Below are positions 16,444-28,199 of a stretch of DNA of 64,000 bases, piece by piece. Location: contig NZ_WBOL01000002.1 in NCBI RefSeq assembly GCF_008973715.1, positions 124,001-188,000 of the forward strand, given 5' to 3'. This stretch comes from Nitrincola schmidtii (GTDB lineage Bacteria > Pseudomonadota > Gammaproteobacteria > Pseudomonadales > Balneatricaceae). The notes below the pieces were generated by a model that was not told the DNA's origin, searched no databases, and saw only the letters and a program-made list of their open reading frames with translations. Positions within the stretch are counted from its first letter, which is position 1; the number at the start of each line of letters is the position of its first letter. Made by a program: the position numbers and the translations under genes.

Positions 16444-18152
16444 GTGATAAACCAGAAGCAGCTCAAATACAGGCAGCAAGCAGTTGGAGAATGTGGATAG
16501 TTTTCGCATTGCTCTGCGTTGCTGTGGGCTTTATTCTGACTAAGTTGTTCTCTTTATATTCAACCGATCAAGCTTTCCTCCAGAACCAGGGTGACGCACG
16601 TACTATTCGTACGATGTTAATTCCAGCGCATCGGGGTGTCATTACTGATCGCAATGGAGAGCCCTTAGCAGTGAGTGCTCCCGTAGCCAGCATTTGGGTA
16701 GATCCAAAGTTCATCGATATGCAACACCCTCACCTGAATCGATTAAGCCAGCTTTTAGAAATGCCACACGGTAGCTTGATTGAGCGTTTATCCAATAATG
16801 CTGAAAGACGATTTGTCTATTTACGTCGACAGGTAACCCCCGAAGCGGCTGAAGGAATACGTTTACTGGGAATTCCGGGTGTTAACGTTGATCGTGAATA
16901 CCGTCGTTTCTATCCTGCAGGGGAAGTTGCCGCTCACTTAGTGGGCTTCACTAATGTTGATGGTGAAGGTCAAGAGGGAATGGAACTTGCCTTTAATGAC
17001 TGGTTGACTGGCGAACATGGCAGCAAATTAGTCATGCGTGACCGTGTGGGTCGAACCATCCGTCACATTCGCTCTATCCAAGATGCAGAGCAAGGTAATG
17101 AGCTTCAACTCAGTATCGATCTGCGTTTACAGTATATGGCTTATCGCGAGCTAAAAGCGGTGGTTGAAGCACATCAAGCAGATGCAGGCTCTATTGTTAT
17201 CTTAGATACCGAGACCGGCGAAGTCTTGGCGATGGTTAACCAGCCTTCCTACAATCCTAATGATCGTACTCGTTTAGAACCCGCTGCGCTCAGAAATCGT
17301 GCCATGACCGATCTATTTGAGCCAGGCTCTACCGTAAAGCCTATGACGGTGGCGGCAGCTTTAATGTCAGGCAAGTTTACACCGGATACCGTTATTAAGA
17401 CCTCTCCCGGTGTGATGCGTGTTCGTTCTGCAACCATTCGAGACTTCCGCAATTACGGTGACTTATCCTTAACGGGAATCATCACCAAATCAAGCAACGT
17501 CGGTACAGTTCGTCTCGTGATGGACATGGAGCATGATCGCTTACCTAATTTATTGCGCAACTTTGGTTTTGGCCAAATGAGCCATACCGGTTTTCCGGGT
17601 GAAAGATCAGGTCACCTTCCAGACCTTCGTGAACGTCAAGTCATTGAGCGAGCAACCATGTCTTATGGATATGGTATTTCAGTTACCCCGTTACAATTGG
17701 CTCAATCCTATGTTCCCTTTGCCTCAGATGGCATTTTTTACCCTGTTAGTTTGGTTAAAAATGAGCAAGGAAGCCAAGGTGTTCGCGTGATGCCGCCTGG
17801 TATCGGTAATGAAGTTTTAAAAATGATGGAAACCGTCATAGGGCCAGAAGGTACGGCGAGAAGAGCCGCTGTTGAGGGATATCGAGTCGCTGGAAAAACA
17901 GGTACAGCGCACCGAATCGGTAGCGGTGGCTACAATCGTGAAGAGTACACCGCGTTTTTTGCGGGTGTTGCTCCTGTTTCAGATCCTCGTTTAGCAATAG
18001 TGGTGATCGTTGATAACCCGAAAGGAAGAGAGATCTATGGTGGTGAAGTGGCAGCGCCTGTATTTGCACGTGTGGCTGCAGGATCGATGCGTCTATTAAA
18101 CCTAGACCCTGATCGCTGGCCTGAACCTAAAACACAGGTGGCCGGCCGATGA
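16440..18152 (+). CDS. ftsI: Septal peptidoglycan transpeptidase FtsI (PBP3)
   Basis: The division-specific penicillin-binding protein, 570 residues, crosslinks septal peptidoglycan in the periplasm. One membrane anchor lies at about 17-40. A pedestal domain follows, then the transpeptidase domain with catalytic Ser297 in EPGSTVKP, S351-x-N353 (SSN) and K486-T-G (KTGTA). All three penicillin-binding motifs are intact. The start overlaps the ftsL stop as ATGA, and its own stop overlaps murE the same way. Confidence 0.97.
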   Translation: MSDKPEAAQIQAASSWRMWIVFALLCVAVGFILTKLFSLYSTDQAFLQNQGDARTIRTMLIPAHRGVITDRNGEPLAVSAPVASIWVDPKFIDMQHPHLNRLSQLLEMPHGSLIERLSNNAERRFVYLRRQVTPEAAEGIRLLGIPGVNVDREYRRFYPAGEVAAHLVGFTNVDGEGQEGMELAFNDWLTGEHGSKLVMRDRVGRTIRHIRSIQDAEQGNELQLSIDLRLQYMAYRELKAVVEAHQADAGSIVILDTETGEVLAMVNQPSYNPNDRTRLEPAALRNRAMTDLFEPGSTVKPMTVAAALMSGKFTPDTVIKTSPGVMRVRSATIRDFRNYGDLSLTGIITKSSNVGTVRLVMDMEHDRLPNLLRNFGFGQMSHTGFPGERSGHLPDLRERQVIERATMSYGYGISVTPLQLAQSYVPFASDGIFYPVSLVKNEQGSQGVRVMPPGIGNEVLKMMETVIGPEGTARRAAVEGYRVAGKTGTAHRIGSGGYNREEYTAFFAGVAPVSDPRLAIVVIVDNPKGREIYGGEVAAPVFARVAAGSMRLLNLDPDRWPEPKTQVAGR

Positions 18153-19645
18153 GTATTCAACGCCAAGATCTGCCCAGTCTTCAAAGCTTATTAGTTAATC
18201 AGTCCTCTGTTTCTGATCAAATCCTAGTACGAAATATTGTATTGGATCATCGAGAAGTGACAGCTGGTGATCTGTTTATTGCTCGTTCTGGTGTGCATCA
18301 CAAGGGTGTTGACTACATTATTCCTGCTATTAAAGCGGGCGCTTCCGCTGTGCTCATGAGTAAAGCGGATTATCATCCAGACCTTGAAGAGTTTGCGGAC
18401 ATTATCTTTGCGGTTGATAACCTGTCTGAAGTCGCTGGCGATGTGATTAGTCGATACTATCATTCACCTTCAGAATCGATGGCTGTTATCGGTGTCACTG
18501 GTACTAATGGCAAAACATCATGTTGTCACTTTATCGCTCAAGCCTTGAATTTTCTGGGTGAGAAAACAGCCTATATCGGTACTATTGGGACCGGTTTTCC
18601 AGATGAGTTGGAGCCATCTACTCATACAACACCCGAAGTATTAAAAGTGCATCAGCTTTTGGCGAAATATAAAAAAGCAGGTGCTAAAGCGGTAATCATG
18701 GAAGTCTCTAGTCATGCGCTAGATCAGAGAAGAACGGCCGGTGTCCTGTTCAGCCAAGTAGGATTCACCAATCTAACTCGGGATCATCTTGATTACCATG
18801 AAACCATGTCTGCTTATGCGGCATCAAAGAAGCGCTTGTTTGAAAACACCAGTGCTGTCCAATTGCTGAATATTGATGATGAATTTGGTAAAGATTTACT
18901 GATTAAAGCTAAACAGGGACAGAGCTCTGTACTCACTTATTCGCAATTAAACGAATCCGCTGATATTTATGTTAAAACTGCTGAATTTCATCTAAATGGT
19001 ATAGCTTTTGCGCTGTCCACGCCTTGGGGTGAGGTTAGTGCCACATCAAGTTTGATAGGACGCTTTAATCTCAGTAATTTGCTTTTGGTCACAGCATCCC
19101 TAGGAGCGGCTGGATATCCTGCTGTGGAAATCAGTCGTGCTTTAACGCAGATACAGGCTGTTTCTGGGCGCATGGAAAAGGTGTCTTATGCTTCTGAGCC
19201 TTTAGTACTGGTTGATTATGCGCATACACCCGATGCGCTTTTACAAACGCTGTCTGCCTTGAATGAGCACCGCCAATCAGGAAGTAAGATCATTTGCGTG
19301 TTTGGTTGCGGTGGTGACCGTGATCAAGGTAAACGTCCATTGATGGCACAAATCGCCTCTGGATTAGCTGACCAGTTGGTCATTACCAGCGATAACCCAC
19401 GCACCGAAGATCCTCAATTTATCATCGATCAAATTCTAGCTGGGGTGAAATCTTCTAGTCACACCCGTGTGGAAGTTGATCGTTCTATAGCGATAGCGAC
19501 CGCCATCGCAGAAGCCACCTCGACTGATATCGTCCTGATTGCTGGAAAAGGGCACGAAGACTACCAGGAAATTATGGGTCAGCGTTATGCCTTTAGTGAC
19601 CAGAAAGTGGCAAGAAAATATTTAGATCAATGGAGCCAGAAATGA
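18149..19645 (+). CDS. murE: UDP-MurNAc-L-Ala-D-Glu--meso-diaminopimelate ligase
   Basis: MurE adds meso-diaminopimelate to the peptidoglycan precursor in the cytoplasm using ATP. The 498-residue protein has the ATP loop GVTGTNGKTS near residues 115-123. The substrate-specificity motif DNPR at 415-418 is the signature for diaminopimelate rather than lysine, as expected for a Gram-negative wall. The segment VDYAHTPDAL is also conserved. ATGA overlaps link it to ftsI and murF. Confidence 0.97.
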   Translation: MSIQRQDLPSLQSLLVNQSSVSDQILVRNIVLDHREVTAGDLFIARSGVHHKGVDYIIPAIKAGASAVLMSKADYHPDLEEFADIIFAVDNLSEVAGDVISRYYHSPSESMAVIGVTGTNGKTSCCHFIAQALNFLGEKTAYIGTIGTGFPDELEPSTHTTPEVLKVHQLLAKYKKAGAKAVIMEVSSHALDQRRTAGVLFSQVGFTNLTRDHLDYHETMSAYAASKKRLFENTSAVQLLNIDDEFGKDLLIKAKQGQSSVLTYSQLNESADIYVKTAEFHLNGIAFALSTPWGEVSATSSLIGRFNLSNLLLVTASLGAAGYPAVEISRALTQIQAVSGRMEKVSYASEPLVLVDYAHTPDALLQTLSALNEHRQSGSKIICVFGCGGDRDQGKRPLMAQIASGLADQLVITSDNPRTEDPQFIIDQILAGVKSSSHTRVEVDRSIAIATAIAEATSTDIVLIAGKGHEDYQEIMGQRYAFSDQKVARKYLDQWSQK

Positions 19646-21024
19646 TTGGTAACTGGACACTCAGCCACGTAGTTAAGGCAATCGAAGCCACTTTTGATGA
19701 GTCTATTGATCTAACGATCCCTGTCACGGGGATATGTACTGATACTCGTAAAATACAGAAGGGAGATCTGTTTGTTTGTTTGAGTGGTGAAAATTTTGAT
19801 GCTCATAATTTTCTTAGCCAAGCAAGGGAGAAAGGTGCTGTCGCTGCTGTAACAGAGAAGAATGTTGATGATGAATTACCACAGCTAAAAGTTCAGGATG
19901 CAATTGTGGCGCTGGGTCGCCTGGCGACGTTAAATCGCAATCACTATAACGGAAGAGTTGTTGCCATCACTGGTAGCAGTGGTAAAACCACCGTTAAAGA
20001 ACTGTTAGCTAATATGCTTAAGCAGCAGGGTTCAACCCTGTTTACCCAAGGTAATTTGAATAATCACATAGGCGCACCACTTACCTTACTGCAATTGAAA
20101 GAAGAGCATCAATATGCCGTCATTGAGCTAGGTGCGAGTGCAGAAGGTGAAATCGACTATACCGTGCATTTAACTCAGCCTCATGTAGCGCTGCTTAATA
20201 ATGCCTGTGAAGCCCATATTGAAGGTTTTGGAAGTTTACAGGGGGTAGTGCGAGCTAAATCTGAAATCTATAACACCCTGACAGATGAAGGTGTGGGCAT
20301 TGTAAATTTTGATGATCCACATGCTGCTTTTTGGCGCGAAAAGCTTGAGAATATGCGCCGCCAATATTTGACCTTCTCTACACAGAGCAACCAAGCAGAT
20401 ATCTGGACAACTGATGCTGTTGTGAATAGTGCCGGAGCTTGGGGCTTTACACTTCATTTTAAAGATGAAAGCGTTTCCGTTCAGTTAGGTTTGATAGGTC
20501 AGCACAATATTGCTAATGCTGCTGCTGCCACAGCGGCTTGGGTTGCTTTGGGATTACCTTTGTCGGCTGTGAAAGCTGGGCTTGAGTCTTGTGACGCAGT
20601 GAAAGGTCGAATGAAACCTATCCAGCATAAGTCAGGCTGGTTGATTGATGATAGTTACAATGCCAATCCGCAAGCAGTAGAAGCTGCAATAGACTTCTTG
20701 GCTGAAAGACCCAAGCAGCGCATTTTGGTGTTAGGCGATATGGCAGAACTAGGACCTGAAGCTGAGGCTTTGCATGCAAACGTTGGGCGTTATGCGGCAA
20801 ATGCTGGGATTGATTTATTGTTTGCTGTAGGCCCTCTGATGCATAACGCGATCGAGGCTGCTCTGTCGGCAGGGTTAAATGCCAAGCATTTTGAGCTACA
20901 AGAAGCGCTTATCACTGAACTTAAAACACATATGAGCGAACCCTATACTCTGCTTGTTAAGGGGTCGCGCAGTGCACAAATGGATAGAGTCGTTGATGCT
21001 CTACAACAAGAGGAAGCTCTCTAA
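19642..21024 (+). CDS. murF: UDP-MurNAc-tripeptide--D-Ala-D-Ala ligase
   Basis: MurF completes the pentapeptide precursor by adding D-alanyl-D-alanine. The 460-residue chain has the ATP loop TGSSGKTT at 110-117, the segment [11 protein letters not shown] and the C-terminal Mur ligase domain with [18 protein letters not shown] 19642 forms an ATGA overlap with murE; the in-frame ATG at 19630 would lengthen the overlap needlessly. Its stop overlaps mraY (TAATG). Confidence 0.97.
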   Translation: MIGNWTLSHVVKAIEATFDESIDLTIPVTGICTDTRKIQKGDLFVCLSGENFDAHNFLSQAREKGAVAAVTEKNVDDELPQLKVQDAIVALGRLATLNRNHYNGRVVAITGSSGKTTVKELLANMLKQQGSTLFTQGNLNNHIGAPLTLLQLKEEHQYAVIELGASAEGEIDYTVHLTQPHVALLNNACEAHIEGFGSLQGVVRAKSEIYNTLTDEGVGIVNFDDPHAAFWREKLENMRRQYLTFSTQSNQADIWTTDAVVNSAGAWGFTLHFKDESVSVQLGLIGQHNIANAAAATAAWVALGLPLSAVKAGLESCDAVKGRMKPIQHKSGWLIDDSYNANPQAVEAAIDFLAERPKQRILVLGDMAELGPEAEALHANVGRYAANAGIDLLFAVGPLMHNAIEAALSAGLNAKHFELQEALITELKTHMSEPYTLLVKGSRSAQMDRVVDALQQEEAL

Positions 21025-22106
21025 TGCTGCTGCTGTTAACAGAATTTCTGACACAGTACTTTTCAGCCTTTTCGGTGTTCCGTTACATCACCCTGCGTGG
21101 AATTTTGGGTGTATTAACTGCCTTGTCGATTTCGTTAATCCTAGGCCCTTATCTGATCAATCAACTGCGTCATCGTCAGATAGGTCAAGCGGTCAGAAAT
21201 GACGGACCTCAGTCTCATTTGAGTAAGTCAGGAACCCCCACCATGGGAGGTGGTTTGATTCTATTAGCGATAGCGGTCAGTACCTTGCTCTGGGCAGATC
21301 TGTCGAATCGTTATGTGTGGATTACCTTGTTTGTGCTGATTGTTTTTGGTGCAGTGGGCTGGGTTGATGATTGGCGCAAAGTGATCGAAAAGAATCCGCG
21401 TGGTTTACCCGCTCGTTGGAAGTACTTTTGGCAGTCAGTTGGTGGTGCAGGCGCTGCAATTATTCTTTATCTGACCGCGCAAAGTCCGGTAGAAACGCAA
21501 CTCATTGTGCCTTTCTTCAAAGATATCATTATTGATATGGGTCTGTTCTTTATCGTGTTTACCTACTTTGTCATTGTGGGTAGTTCCAACGCGGTGAACC
21601 TAACGGATGGTCTTGATGGGCTGGCCATCATGCCAACCGTGATGGTGGCAGGTGCCTTGGCCGTGTTTGCTTATCTAAGCGGTCACTTTCAATTTGCGAA
21701 TTATCTTCATATACCTCATGTACCGGGTGCAGGTGAACTCATCATTATCTGTGGTGCCATTGTTGGGGCAGGGCTAGGTTTCCTTTGGTTTAACACCTAT
21801 CCCGCTCAGGTGTTTATGGGTGATGTGGGTGCGCTCTCTCTCGGGGCTGTGCTAGGCGTGATGGCCGTTATCGTCCGACAAGAACTCGTGCTAGTGATCA
21901 TGGGTGGGATTTTTGTCATGGAGACTGTCTCGGTTATTCTGCAAGTTGCTTCCTATAAATTAACCGGAAGGCGGATTTTTAGGATGGCACCGATACATCA
22001 TCATTTTGAATTAAAAGGCTGGCCAGAGCCGCGAGTTATTGTCCGTTTTTGGATTATTACTGTGATTCTAGTCTTGATTGGTTTGGCAACCCTTAAGTTG
22101 CGCTAA
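21024..22106 (+). CDS. mraY: Phospho-MurNAc-pentapeptide transferase MraY
   Basis: MraY makes lipid I by transferring phospho-MurNAc-pentapeptide to undecaprenyl phosphate. The 360-residue multi-spanning protein has the usual ten hydrophobic segments. Conserved sites include [14 protein letters not shown], the Mg-binding DDWRK region, [13 protein letters not shown] and the HHHFE segment near the C-terminus ([14 protein letters not shown]). It begins on the murF stop and is followed by a 33-base gap before murD, one of the few gaps in this cluster. Confidence 0.97.
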   Translation: MLLLLTEFLTQYFSAFSVFRYITLRGILGVLTALSISLILGPYLINQLRHRQIGQAVRNDGPQSHLSKSGTPTMGGGLILLAIAVSTLLWADLSNRYVWITLFVLIVFGAVGWVDDWRKVIEKNPRGLPARWKYFWQSVGGAGAAIILYLTAQSPVETQLIVPFFKDIIIDMGLFFIVFTYFVIVGSSNAVNLTDGLDGLAIMPTVMVAGALAVFAYLSGHFQFANYLHIPHVPGAGELIIICGAIVGAGLGFLWFNTYPAQVFMGDVGALSLGAVLGVMAVIVRQELVLVIMGGIFVMETVSVILQVASYKLTGRRIFRMAPIHHHFELKGWPEPRVIVRFWIITVILVLIGLATLKLR

Positions 22107-22139
22107 TGGGTAACGGTTAATAGGTTAAAGGAGCTACGA

Positions 22140-23492
22140 GTGACACTTATCGCATCAGATACTCGACGCATTGTGATCGGTCTGGGACAGACTGGTTACG
22201 CCTGTGCGCGTTATTTGTCGGCCAAAGGAGCCGATTTTGCGGTAGTAGACACGCGTGAAAAACCGCCTTTAGCGGCGCAGTTTTATCGTGAATTTCCACA
22301 AGTAGAGTTACGTTGTGGTGAATTAGACGCAGACTTCCTATCACAAGCCACAGAGCTTGTCTTAAGCCCAGGGGTGGCTAAATCATCACCTGCTATTCAA
22401 TTTGCGCTACAACATGGTGTCCGTGTCATTGGTGATATTGACCTATTTTGTCGTGAAATAGATGCACCTATTGTGGCGATAACCGGTTCTAACGCGAAAA
22501 GTACCGTGACGACCTTGGTTGGTGAAATGGCAAAGGCTGCCGGGGTTAAGGTTGCGGTTGGCGGCAATATTGGTACGCCGGTATTGGATTTACTGGCAAA
22601 TGATCCAGCTGATCTTTACGTGCTTGAATTGTCGAGTTTCCAGTTAGAGACGACTCATGAACTCAGAGCTCAAGCTGCAACTGTACTTAATATCAGTCCA
22701 GATCATATGGACCGTTACCCTGATCTACAGAGCTACTATCTGGCGAAACACCGAATTTATCGTGGTTGCCGGAATGCCATCATTAATCGAGATGATGCAT
22801 TAACGGCTCCATTGGTTTCTCAAGGAATGAAGACCATTAGTTTTGGCTTATCTGCACCTGATTTGGGTCAGTTTGGCATGGCAGAGCATGAAGGTAGTAC
22901 ATGGCTGTTTAAAGGATTATTTCCTTTGATGCCGGTTGCAGAGCTAAAAGTATCGGGTGCCCATAATGTGGCTAACGTACTCGCTGCCCTAGCCTTAGGA
23001 GAGTCTGCCGGTCTGCCAATGCAGGCAATGTTGCAGGCCGTTCGAGCATTTAGTGGTCTAAAACACCGTTGCCAATGGGTGGCTGATAAACAGGGTGTTA
23101 GCTTCATCAATGACTCTAAAGGTACCAACGTGGGTGCTACCTTGGCTGCCATACAAGGCTTGGGCTTGATGTTAGAAGCGCAGCAAAAGTTGCTGGTTAT
23201 TCTAGGCGGTGTAGGCAAAGAGCAACAGTTTACAGAGCTTAAGGCTCCCTTAGCTGAACATGCTCGAGCCGTGATTTTAATCGGTAAAGATGCTGATCAA
23301 ATCGCATCAGATTTGGAGGGGCTGACAGTAATCAGAGCGTCTTCACTCGACAATGCCATTGAGCTGTCGTTAGAACACGCTGTTGCAGGCGATACTGTGT
23401 TGTTATCTCCCGCCTGTGCCAGCTTCGATATGTTTAGTGGGTATGAGGATCGTGGTGATCAATTTATCAAGATAGTGGAGGCACTATCATGA
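22140..23492 (+). CDS. murD: UDP-MurNAc-L-alanine--D-glutamate ligase
   Basis: MurD adds D-glutamate to UDP-MurNAc-L-alanine in the cytoplasm. The 450-residue protein opens with a nucleotide-like fold (IVIGLGQTGYACARYL). Its ATP loop is TGSNAKSTV at about 115-123, followed by LELSSFQLE and the conserved NDSKGTNVGAT segment. Translation starts at GTG 22140, with GGAG six bases upstream; no in-frame ATG is available nearby. The stop overlaps the ftsW start. Confidence 0.96.
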   Translation: MTLIASDTRRIVIGLGQTGYACARYLSAKGADFAVVDTREKPPLAAQFYREFPQVELRCGELDADFLSQATELVLSPGVAKSSPAIQFALQHGVRVIGDIDLFCREIDAPIVAITGSNAKSTVTTLVGEMAKAAGVKVAVGGNIGTPVLDLLANDPADLYVLELSSFQLETTHELRAQAATVLNISPDHMDRYPDLQSYYLAKHRIYRGCRNAIINRDDALTAPLVSQGMKTISFGLSAPDLGQFGMAEHEGSTWLFKGLFPLMPVAELKVSGAHNVANVLAALALGESAGLPMQAMLQAVRAFSGLKHRCQWVADKQGVSFINDSKGTNVGATLAAIQGLGLMLEAQQKLLVILGGVGKEQQFTELKAPLAEHARAVILIGKDADQIASDLEGLTVIRASSLDNAIELSLEHAVAGDTVLLSPACASFDMFSGYEDRGDQFIKIVEALS

Positions 23493-24715
23493 TGAATGTC
23501 ATTACTAAAGGCCCTTGGCCAAGTGTTCTGGATATGCCGAAGGGTAAACTTTCGTTTGATCCGTACTTGTTGCTGACGGTTCTAGCGCTCATGCTGATTG
23601 GTTTTGTGATGATCTCTTCAGCCTCAATGGATGTTGCTGCACGTGATTTTGGATCGCCGTATCACTTTATTATGCGTCAAGGTCTATTCATGATTTTGGC
23701 ACTGATAACACTAGCCGTCGTTTCAGTTATTCCGATTCACTTGTGGGAAAAATTCAGTGTACCGCTTCTCGTTATTGGTGGTTTCACCCTGCTATTGGTA
23801 TTGATCCCCGGTATAGGTCGCGAAGTCAATGGAGCACGTCGATGGATAAGTCTAGGATTCTTTAATCTACAAGTTTCAGAATTGGCCAAAATCTTCATGG
23901 TGGTTTATATCTCTGGTTACTTGGTTCGACGTCTGTCTGAAGTTCGAACCACTTGGTCTGGCGTCATGAAACCAGCACTTCCTATGGCTATCTATGTTGG
24001 CTTGTTAATCAGTCAGCCAGACTTTGGTGTGACAGTCGTTCTAATGTGTACTGTCATGGGTATGGTGTTCTTGAGTGGCATGAGATTTTTTCAGTTTATT
24101 GTTGTACTAAGTGCTGGTGTTGCTATGGCGGTATTTTTAGCAATGACACAACCCTATCGCGTACAACGATTAAAAACATTTTTGGACCCTTGGGCTGACC
24201 CCTTTGGTGCGGGTTATCAGTTATCTCAAGCACAGATCGCTTTTGGTCGTGGTGAATGGTTTGGTACAGGTCTCGGCAACAGTATTCAAAAGCTTTTTTA
24301 TCTACCTGAAGCACATACTGACTTTATCTATTCGATTCTAGCTGAAGAGCTTGGTCTGGTCGGCGCGTTGATTGTTGTGTTGCTGTATTGCTTTTTGGTG
24401 TATCGAATATTTGTCACCGGTCGCCGTGCTGAAACACAGCAACGTTTCTTTATGAGCTATGTCTGTTATGGCTTCGCATTTATTTTCGCAGGGCAAGCGC
24501 TAATCAATGTCGGAGTCAATGTAGGAGCCTTGCCTACCAAAGGTTTAACACTGCCACTATTAAGTTACGGAGGCAGTAGTTTGTTAGCTTCTGCAGTGAT
24601 GATCGCGATCATTTTACGCATCGATTTTGAACTGAAGCAAGCCGCCATTGAAGAAATGGTTAATAGCCAAAAAGGGAAGCTCAGAAGTAAAACGGCTAGG
24701 AGGGTCAGTGCATGA
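23489..24715 (+). CDS. ftsW: Septal peptidoglycan glycosyltransferase FtsW (SEDS)
   Basis: FtsW is the SEDS-family polymerase that builds septal glycan strands with FtsI. The 408-residue chain has about ten transmembrane segments. SEDS signatures are ISSASMDVA near the first helix, GREVNGARRWI, YLPEAHTDFIYSILAEELG in the large extracellular loop, and PTKGLTLPLLSYGGSS near the end. ATG 23489 overlaps the murD stop and lies eight bases after GGAGG; a second ATG at 23492 is possible. Confidence 0.97.
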   Translation: MMNVITKGPWPSVLDMPKGKLSFDPYLLLTVLALMLIGFVMISSASMDVAARDFGSPYHFIMRQGLFMILALITLAVVSVIPIHLWEKFSVPLLVIGGFTLLLVLIPGIGREVNGARRWISLGFFNLQVSELAKIFMVVYISGYLVRRLSEVRTTWSGVMKPALPMAIYVGLLISQPDFGVTVVLMCTVMGMVFLSGMRFFQFIVVLSAGVAMAVFLAMTQPYRVQRLKTFLDPWADPFGAGYQLSQAQIAFGRGEWFGTGLGNSIQKLFYLPEAHTDFIYSILAEELGLVGALIVVLLYCFLVYRIFVTGRRAETQQRFFMSYVCYGFAFIFAGQALINVGVNVGALPTKGLTLPLLSYGGSSLLASAVMIAIILRIDFELKQAAIEEMVNSQKGKLRSKTARRVSA

Positions 24716-25797
24716 ATCAAGCAACTTCTAAAACACTCTTAGTCATGGCGGGCGGAACCGGTGGTCATGTATTTCCTGCGCTAGCAACTGCCGATCTATT
24801 GCGTGAACAAGGCGTTCATGTGGAATGGCTAGGAACAGAAAAAGGTATTGAAGCGCGAGTCGTTCCTGCTGCAAATATCAAACTCAATACCATTCCTGTC
24901 ACAGGGCTAAGAGGCAAAGGCCCACTTAAATTACTAACGGCGCCATTTAACTTGTTAAAAGCCTTATTGGCTGCACGTAAAGTGATTAAGCAGTTGCAGC
25001 CTGATGCCGTGTTAGGCATGGGTGGTTTTGCATCAGGTCCTGGTGGCTTAGCTGCGTGGTTGATGGGTATCCCCGTCGTCATTCATGAACAAAATGCTAT
25101 TCCGGGTATGACTAATAAAGTGTTAGCTCGCACAGCAACACGAGTATTACAGGCTTTCCCTGGAGCTTTTAGTGACTGTGAAGCTAAAGACACCATTGGA
25201 AATCCAGTACGCGGACCTATCTTAGAATTGGCTGAGCCTGCGGTTCGTATGCAGGGTCGCACTGGACCCATCAGACTCTTAGTGGTGGGCGGAAGTTTAG
25301 GTGCTCAGGCCATTAATGAACGTGTTCCAGCAGCTTTAGCAGAGTTACCAGAAGATCAGCGCCCAGAAGTATGGCATCAAACAGGTCCGATGCATTTAAA
25401 AGCCACCCAGACTTTATATTCGTCTTTGGGGGTTAACGCTCAAGTTGTGCCATTTATTGAAAAAATGGACGAAGCCTTTGCTTGGGCTGACTTAGTAATT
25501 TGTCGTTCGGGTGCCTTAACGGTAAGCGAAATTGCGATCGCGGGTGTGGCGGCTGTTTTGGTTCCTTTCCCCTTTGCAGTGGATGATCACCAAACGGCGA
25601 ATGGACAGTTTTTAGCGGATGCTGGCGCGGCTGAGTTGGTGCAACAGGACCAGTTAACGACTGAAAAGTTACTTGAATTATTAACACGATTAAATGAGCG
25701 CGAACGCCTACTTAGTATGGCAAAACTCGCTCGCAAACAAGGTAAACCAGATGCGGGTCAACAGCTTGCAGATGTGTGTTTAGAGGTTATGGCATGA
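24712..25797 (+). CDS. murG: Lipid II synthase MurG (GlcNAc transferase)
   Basis: MurG adds N-acetylglucosamine to lipid I at the inner face of the membrane to give lipid II. The 361-residue GT-B fold protein has the glycine-rich loop [12 protein letters not shown] at about 14-25 and the second-domain loop [13 protein letters not shown]. The sugar-nucleotide region [13 protein letters not shown] is also present. ATGA overlaps connect it with ftsW and murC. Confidence 0.97.
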   Translation: MNQATSKTLLVMAGGTGGHVFPALATADLLREQGVHVEWLGTEKGIEARVVPAANIKLNTIPVTGLRGKGPLKLLTAPFNLLKALLAARKVIKQLQPDAVLGMGGFASGPGGLAAWLMGIPVVIHEQNAIPGMTNKVLARTATRVLQAFPGAFSDCEAKDTIGNPVRGPILELAEPAVRMQGRTGPIRLLVVGGSLGAQAINERVPAALAELPEDQRPEVWHQTGPMHLKATQTLYSSLGVNAQVVPFIEKMDEAFAWADLVICRSGALTVSEIAIAGVAAVLVPFPFAVDDHQTANGQFLADAGAAELVQQDQLTTEKLLELLTRLNERERLLSMAKLARKQGKPDAGQQLADVCLEVMA

Positions 25798-27242
25798 TAA
25801 AAAACGGCAATGTAGGCATTTACGAAGTACCCGAGATGCGCCGTATTCGTCAAATACACTTTATTGGTATTGGTGGCGTGGGTATGTGTGGTATTGCCGA
25901 AGTGCTGCTTAACCAAGGTTATCGCATCAGCGGATCTGATATGAAAGATTCGGTGGTCACCGATCGTCTTGCCTCCTTGGGTGCAAAAATTAACATTGGT
26001 CACCAAGAAGAAAACATTGCAGAAGCCGATGTTGTGGTTATTTCAACCGCTGTTTCTGAAGAAAACCCCGAATTCAAAGCAGCCAGACAGCATCGTATAC
26101 CGGTAGTGCGTCGTGCTGAAATGCTGGCTGAGTTGATGCGCTATCGACATGGCATAGCCGTGGCAGGAACACATGGTAAAACTACGACCACCAGTCTACT
26201 TGCATCGATGATGGCTGAAGGTGGCTTAGATCCTACTTTTGTCATCGGTGGTCGATTAAACAGTGCCGGTACCAATGCTCAATTGGGTGGAAGTCGTTAT
26301 TTGGTGGCGGAAGCGGACGAAAGTGATGCCTCGTTTTTACACCTTCAACCGATGGTGGCCATTGTGACCAATATCGATGCCGATCATATGGATACCTATG
26401 GCGGTGACTTTAATGTGCTCAAGCAAACCTTCGTTAACTTCTTACACAACCTGCCTTTTTATGGATTAGCTGTGTTGTGTACTGACGACCCTGTGGTGTC
26501 AGAAATACTGCCAAGTGTCAGTCGTCCCATTTTAACTTATGGTTTCAATGAAGAGGCCGATTTTCGTGCCACGAATTTGCGCATGAATGGGTTGCAAACA
26601 CACTTTACCGTCGAGCGTCCAGCAGGTCATAACGCATTACAAGTCACCTTAAATATGCCAGGCCGTCACAATGTTCTTAATGCTCTAGCATGTATTGCCG
26701 TTGCCACCGATGAAGGAATCAGCGATGACGCAATTTGTCAGGCATTAGAAGGTTTTGAAGGTGTTGGAAGACGCTTCCAGATTTTAGGTGAAGTCCCTGT
26801 GAATGAAGGAAGTGTCACTTTAGTGGATGACTATGGTCATCATCCACGAGAAGTTGAAGCGGTTATACAAGCGATTAGAGACGGATGGCCAGATCGTCGT
26901 TTAGTGATGATTTATCAACCGCATCGCTATACCCGAACACGCGATCTATATGAGGATTTTGCCCGCGTATTATCGGAAACCGATCTGCTCTTAATGTTAG
27001 AAGTCTATGCGGCCGGTGAACAGCCGATTCCAGGAGCGGATACGCGTAGTCTGTGTCGATCCATTCGACAACGAGGTGTTGAACCTATTTTTGTAGAATC
27101 GACAGATGATCTACCTGACCTGCTGACAACCTTGTTGCGCCCAGGTGATCTGTTGTTGACTCAAGGTGCTGGAGATATCACTACTTTAGCGCATCGTTTA
27201 AGTCAGTTGGACCTCAGTGGGTCTCAAGAGAGTAAGGCATGA
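25794..27242 (+). CDS. murC: UDP-MurNAc--L-alanine ligase
   Basis: MurC catalyses the first amino-acid addition to UDP-MurNAc. The 482-residue protein has the N-terminal UDP-binding segment [17 protein letters not shown] (22-38), the ATP loop AGTHGKTTT at 124-132, and the later [13 protein letters not shown] and YQPHRYTRT segments. ATG 25794 overlaps the murG stop; an upstream in-frame GTG (25776) is not needed. The C-terminus overlaps ddlB. Confidence 0.97.
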   Translation: MIKNGNVGIYEVPEMRRIRQIHFIGIGGVGMCGIAEVLLNQGYRISGSDMKDSVVTDRLASLGAKINIGHQEENIAEADVVVISTAVSEENPEFKAARQHRIPVVRRAEMLAELMRYRHGIAVAGTHGKTTTTSLLASMMAEGGLDPTFVIGGRLNSAGTNAQLGGSRYLVAEADESDASFLHLQPMVAIVTNIDADHMDTYGGDFNVLKQTFVNFLHNLPFYGLAVLCTDDPVVSEILPSVSRPILTYGFNEEADFRATNLRMNGLQTHFTVERPAGHNALQVTLNMPGRHNVLNALACIAVATDEGISDDAICQALEGFEGVGRRFQILGEVPVNEGSVTLVDDYGHHPREVEAVIQAIRDGWPDRRLVMIYQPHRYTRTRDLYEDFARVLSETDLLLMLEVYAAGEQPIPGADTRSLCRSIRQRGVEPIFVESTDDLPDLLTTLLRPGDLLLTQGAGDITTLAHRLSQLDLSGSQESKA

Positions 27243-28198
27243 GTGACTTTACAATTTCAGCTGAAGAAGCAGCCGCCTTTGGCAAAGTGGCCGTTCTGAT
27301 GGGAGGCGATTCTGCAGAACGCAGTATCTCTCTTCGAAGTGGAGCCGAAGTACTTAAAGGGCTTAAAGCGGCTGGCGTAAATGCTTTTGAAATTGACCTA
27401 TGTGCTGAAGGTGCTGATCCCGTAGAGCAATTGCTGACGGCTGAGTTTGATCGAGCTTTCTTAATTCTGCATGGCCGTGGTGGCGAAGATGGCACATTGC
27501 AAGGTCTGTTAGAAATGTTGAAAAAGCCCTACACCGGAAGTGGTGTCGCAGCGTCTGCATTGGGGATGGATAAATTACGCTGCAAACAGTTGTGGATAGG
27601 AGCGGGTTTTCCGACCCCCGCTTTTGCAGAGCTCAATGATGCTACGGACTTAAATCAAGTTGCTAAAGATTTAGGTTTCCCTTTGATGGTTAAGCCGGTT
27701 CATGAAGGTTCCAGTATCGGTATGAGTCGAGTGCTGGATTTGGGCCAGTTGAAAGCGGCATATGAGGAAGCGGCTAAGTATGACCATCAGGTCATTGCGG
27801 AGCAGTGGATTCAGGGAGCCGAATACACCATGGCCATCCTGAATGATCAGCCTTTACCTGTGATTCGTTTAGAAACCACGCACGACTTTTATGATTTTAA
27901 CGCCAAGTATGAAGCTAACGACACGCGTTACCTGTTTGATCATCAGCTGAGCGATCAGCGCTATGAAGTGCTGCAGAGTTTGGCTTTACGCGCCTTTCAA
28001 GCGGTTGGTTGTCGTGGCTGGGGGCGTGTTGACTTGATGATGGACAGTCAAGGTGAATTTCAACTACTGGAAGTGAATACCCTTCCTGGAATGACAGACC
28101 ATAGTTTGGTTCCTATGGCTGCTCGTCAAGCGGGTAAGAGCTTTTCACAACTCGTTGTAGAAATACTTCGCACTGCGCGTTGTGATCGGGAGCGTTAA
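27239..28198 (+). CDS. ddlB: D-alanine--D-alanine ligase B
   Basis: DdlB makes the D-Ala-D-Ala dipeptide used by MurF. The 319-residue ATP-grasp enzyme shows [17 protein letters not shown] at the N-terminus, [13 protein letters not shown], the ATP-grasp segment [16 protein letters not shown], and the metal-binding end [17 protein letters not shown]. Its start overlaps murC (ATGA) and ftsQ begins one base after its stop. The ddlB-ftsQ-ftsA-ftsZ order is standard for the cluster. Confidence 0.97.
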   Translation: MSDFTISAEEAAAFGKVAVLMGGDSAERSISLRSGAEVLKGLKAAGVNAFEIDLCAEGADPVEQLLTAEFDRAFLILHGRGGEDGTLQGLLEMLKKPYTGSGVAASALGMDKLRCKQLWIGAGFPTPAFAELNDATDLNQVAKDLGFPLMVKPVHEGSSIGMSRVLDLGQLKAAYEEAAKYDHQVIAEQWIQGAEYTMAILNDQPLPVIRLETTHDFYDFNAKYEANDTRYLFDHQLSDQRYEVLQSLALRAFQAVGCRGWGRVDLMMDSQGEFQLLEVNTLPGMTDHSLVPMAARQAGKSFSQLVVEILRTARCDRER

Positions 28199-28199
28199 G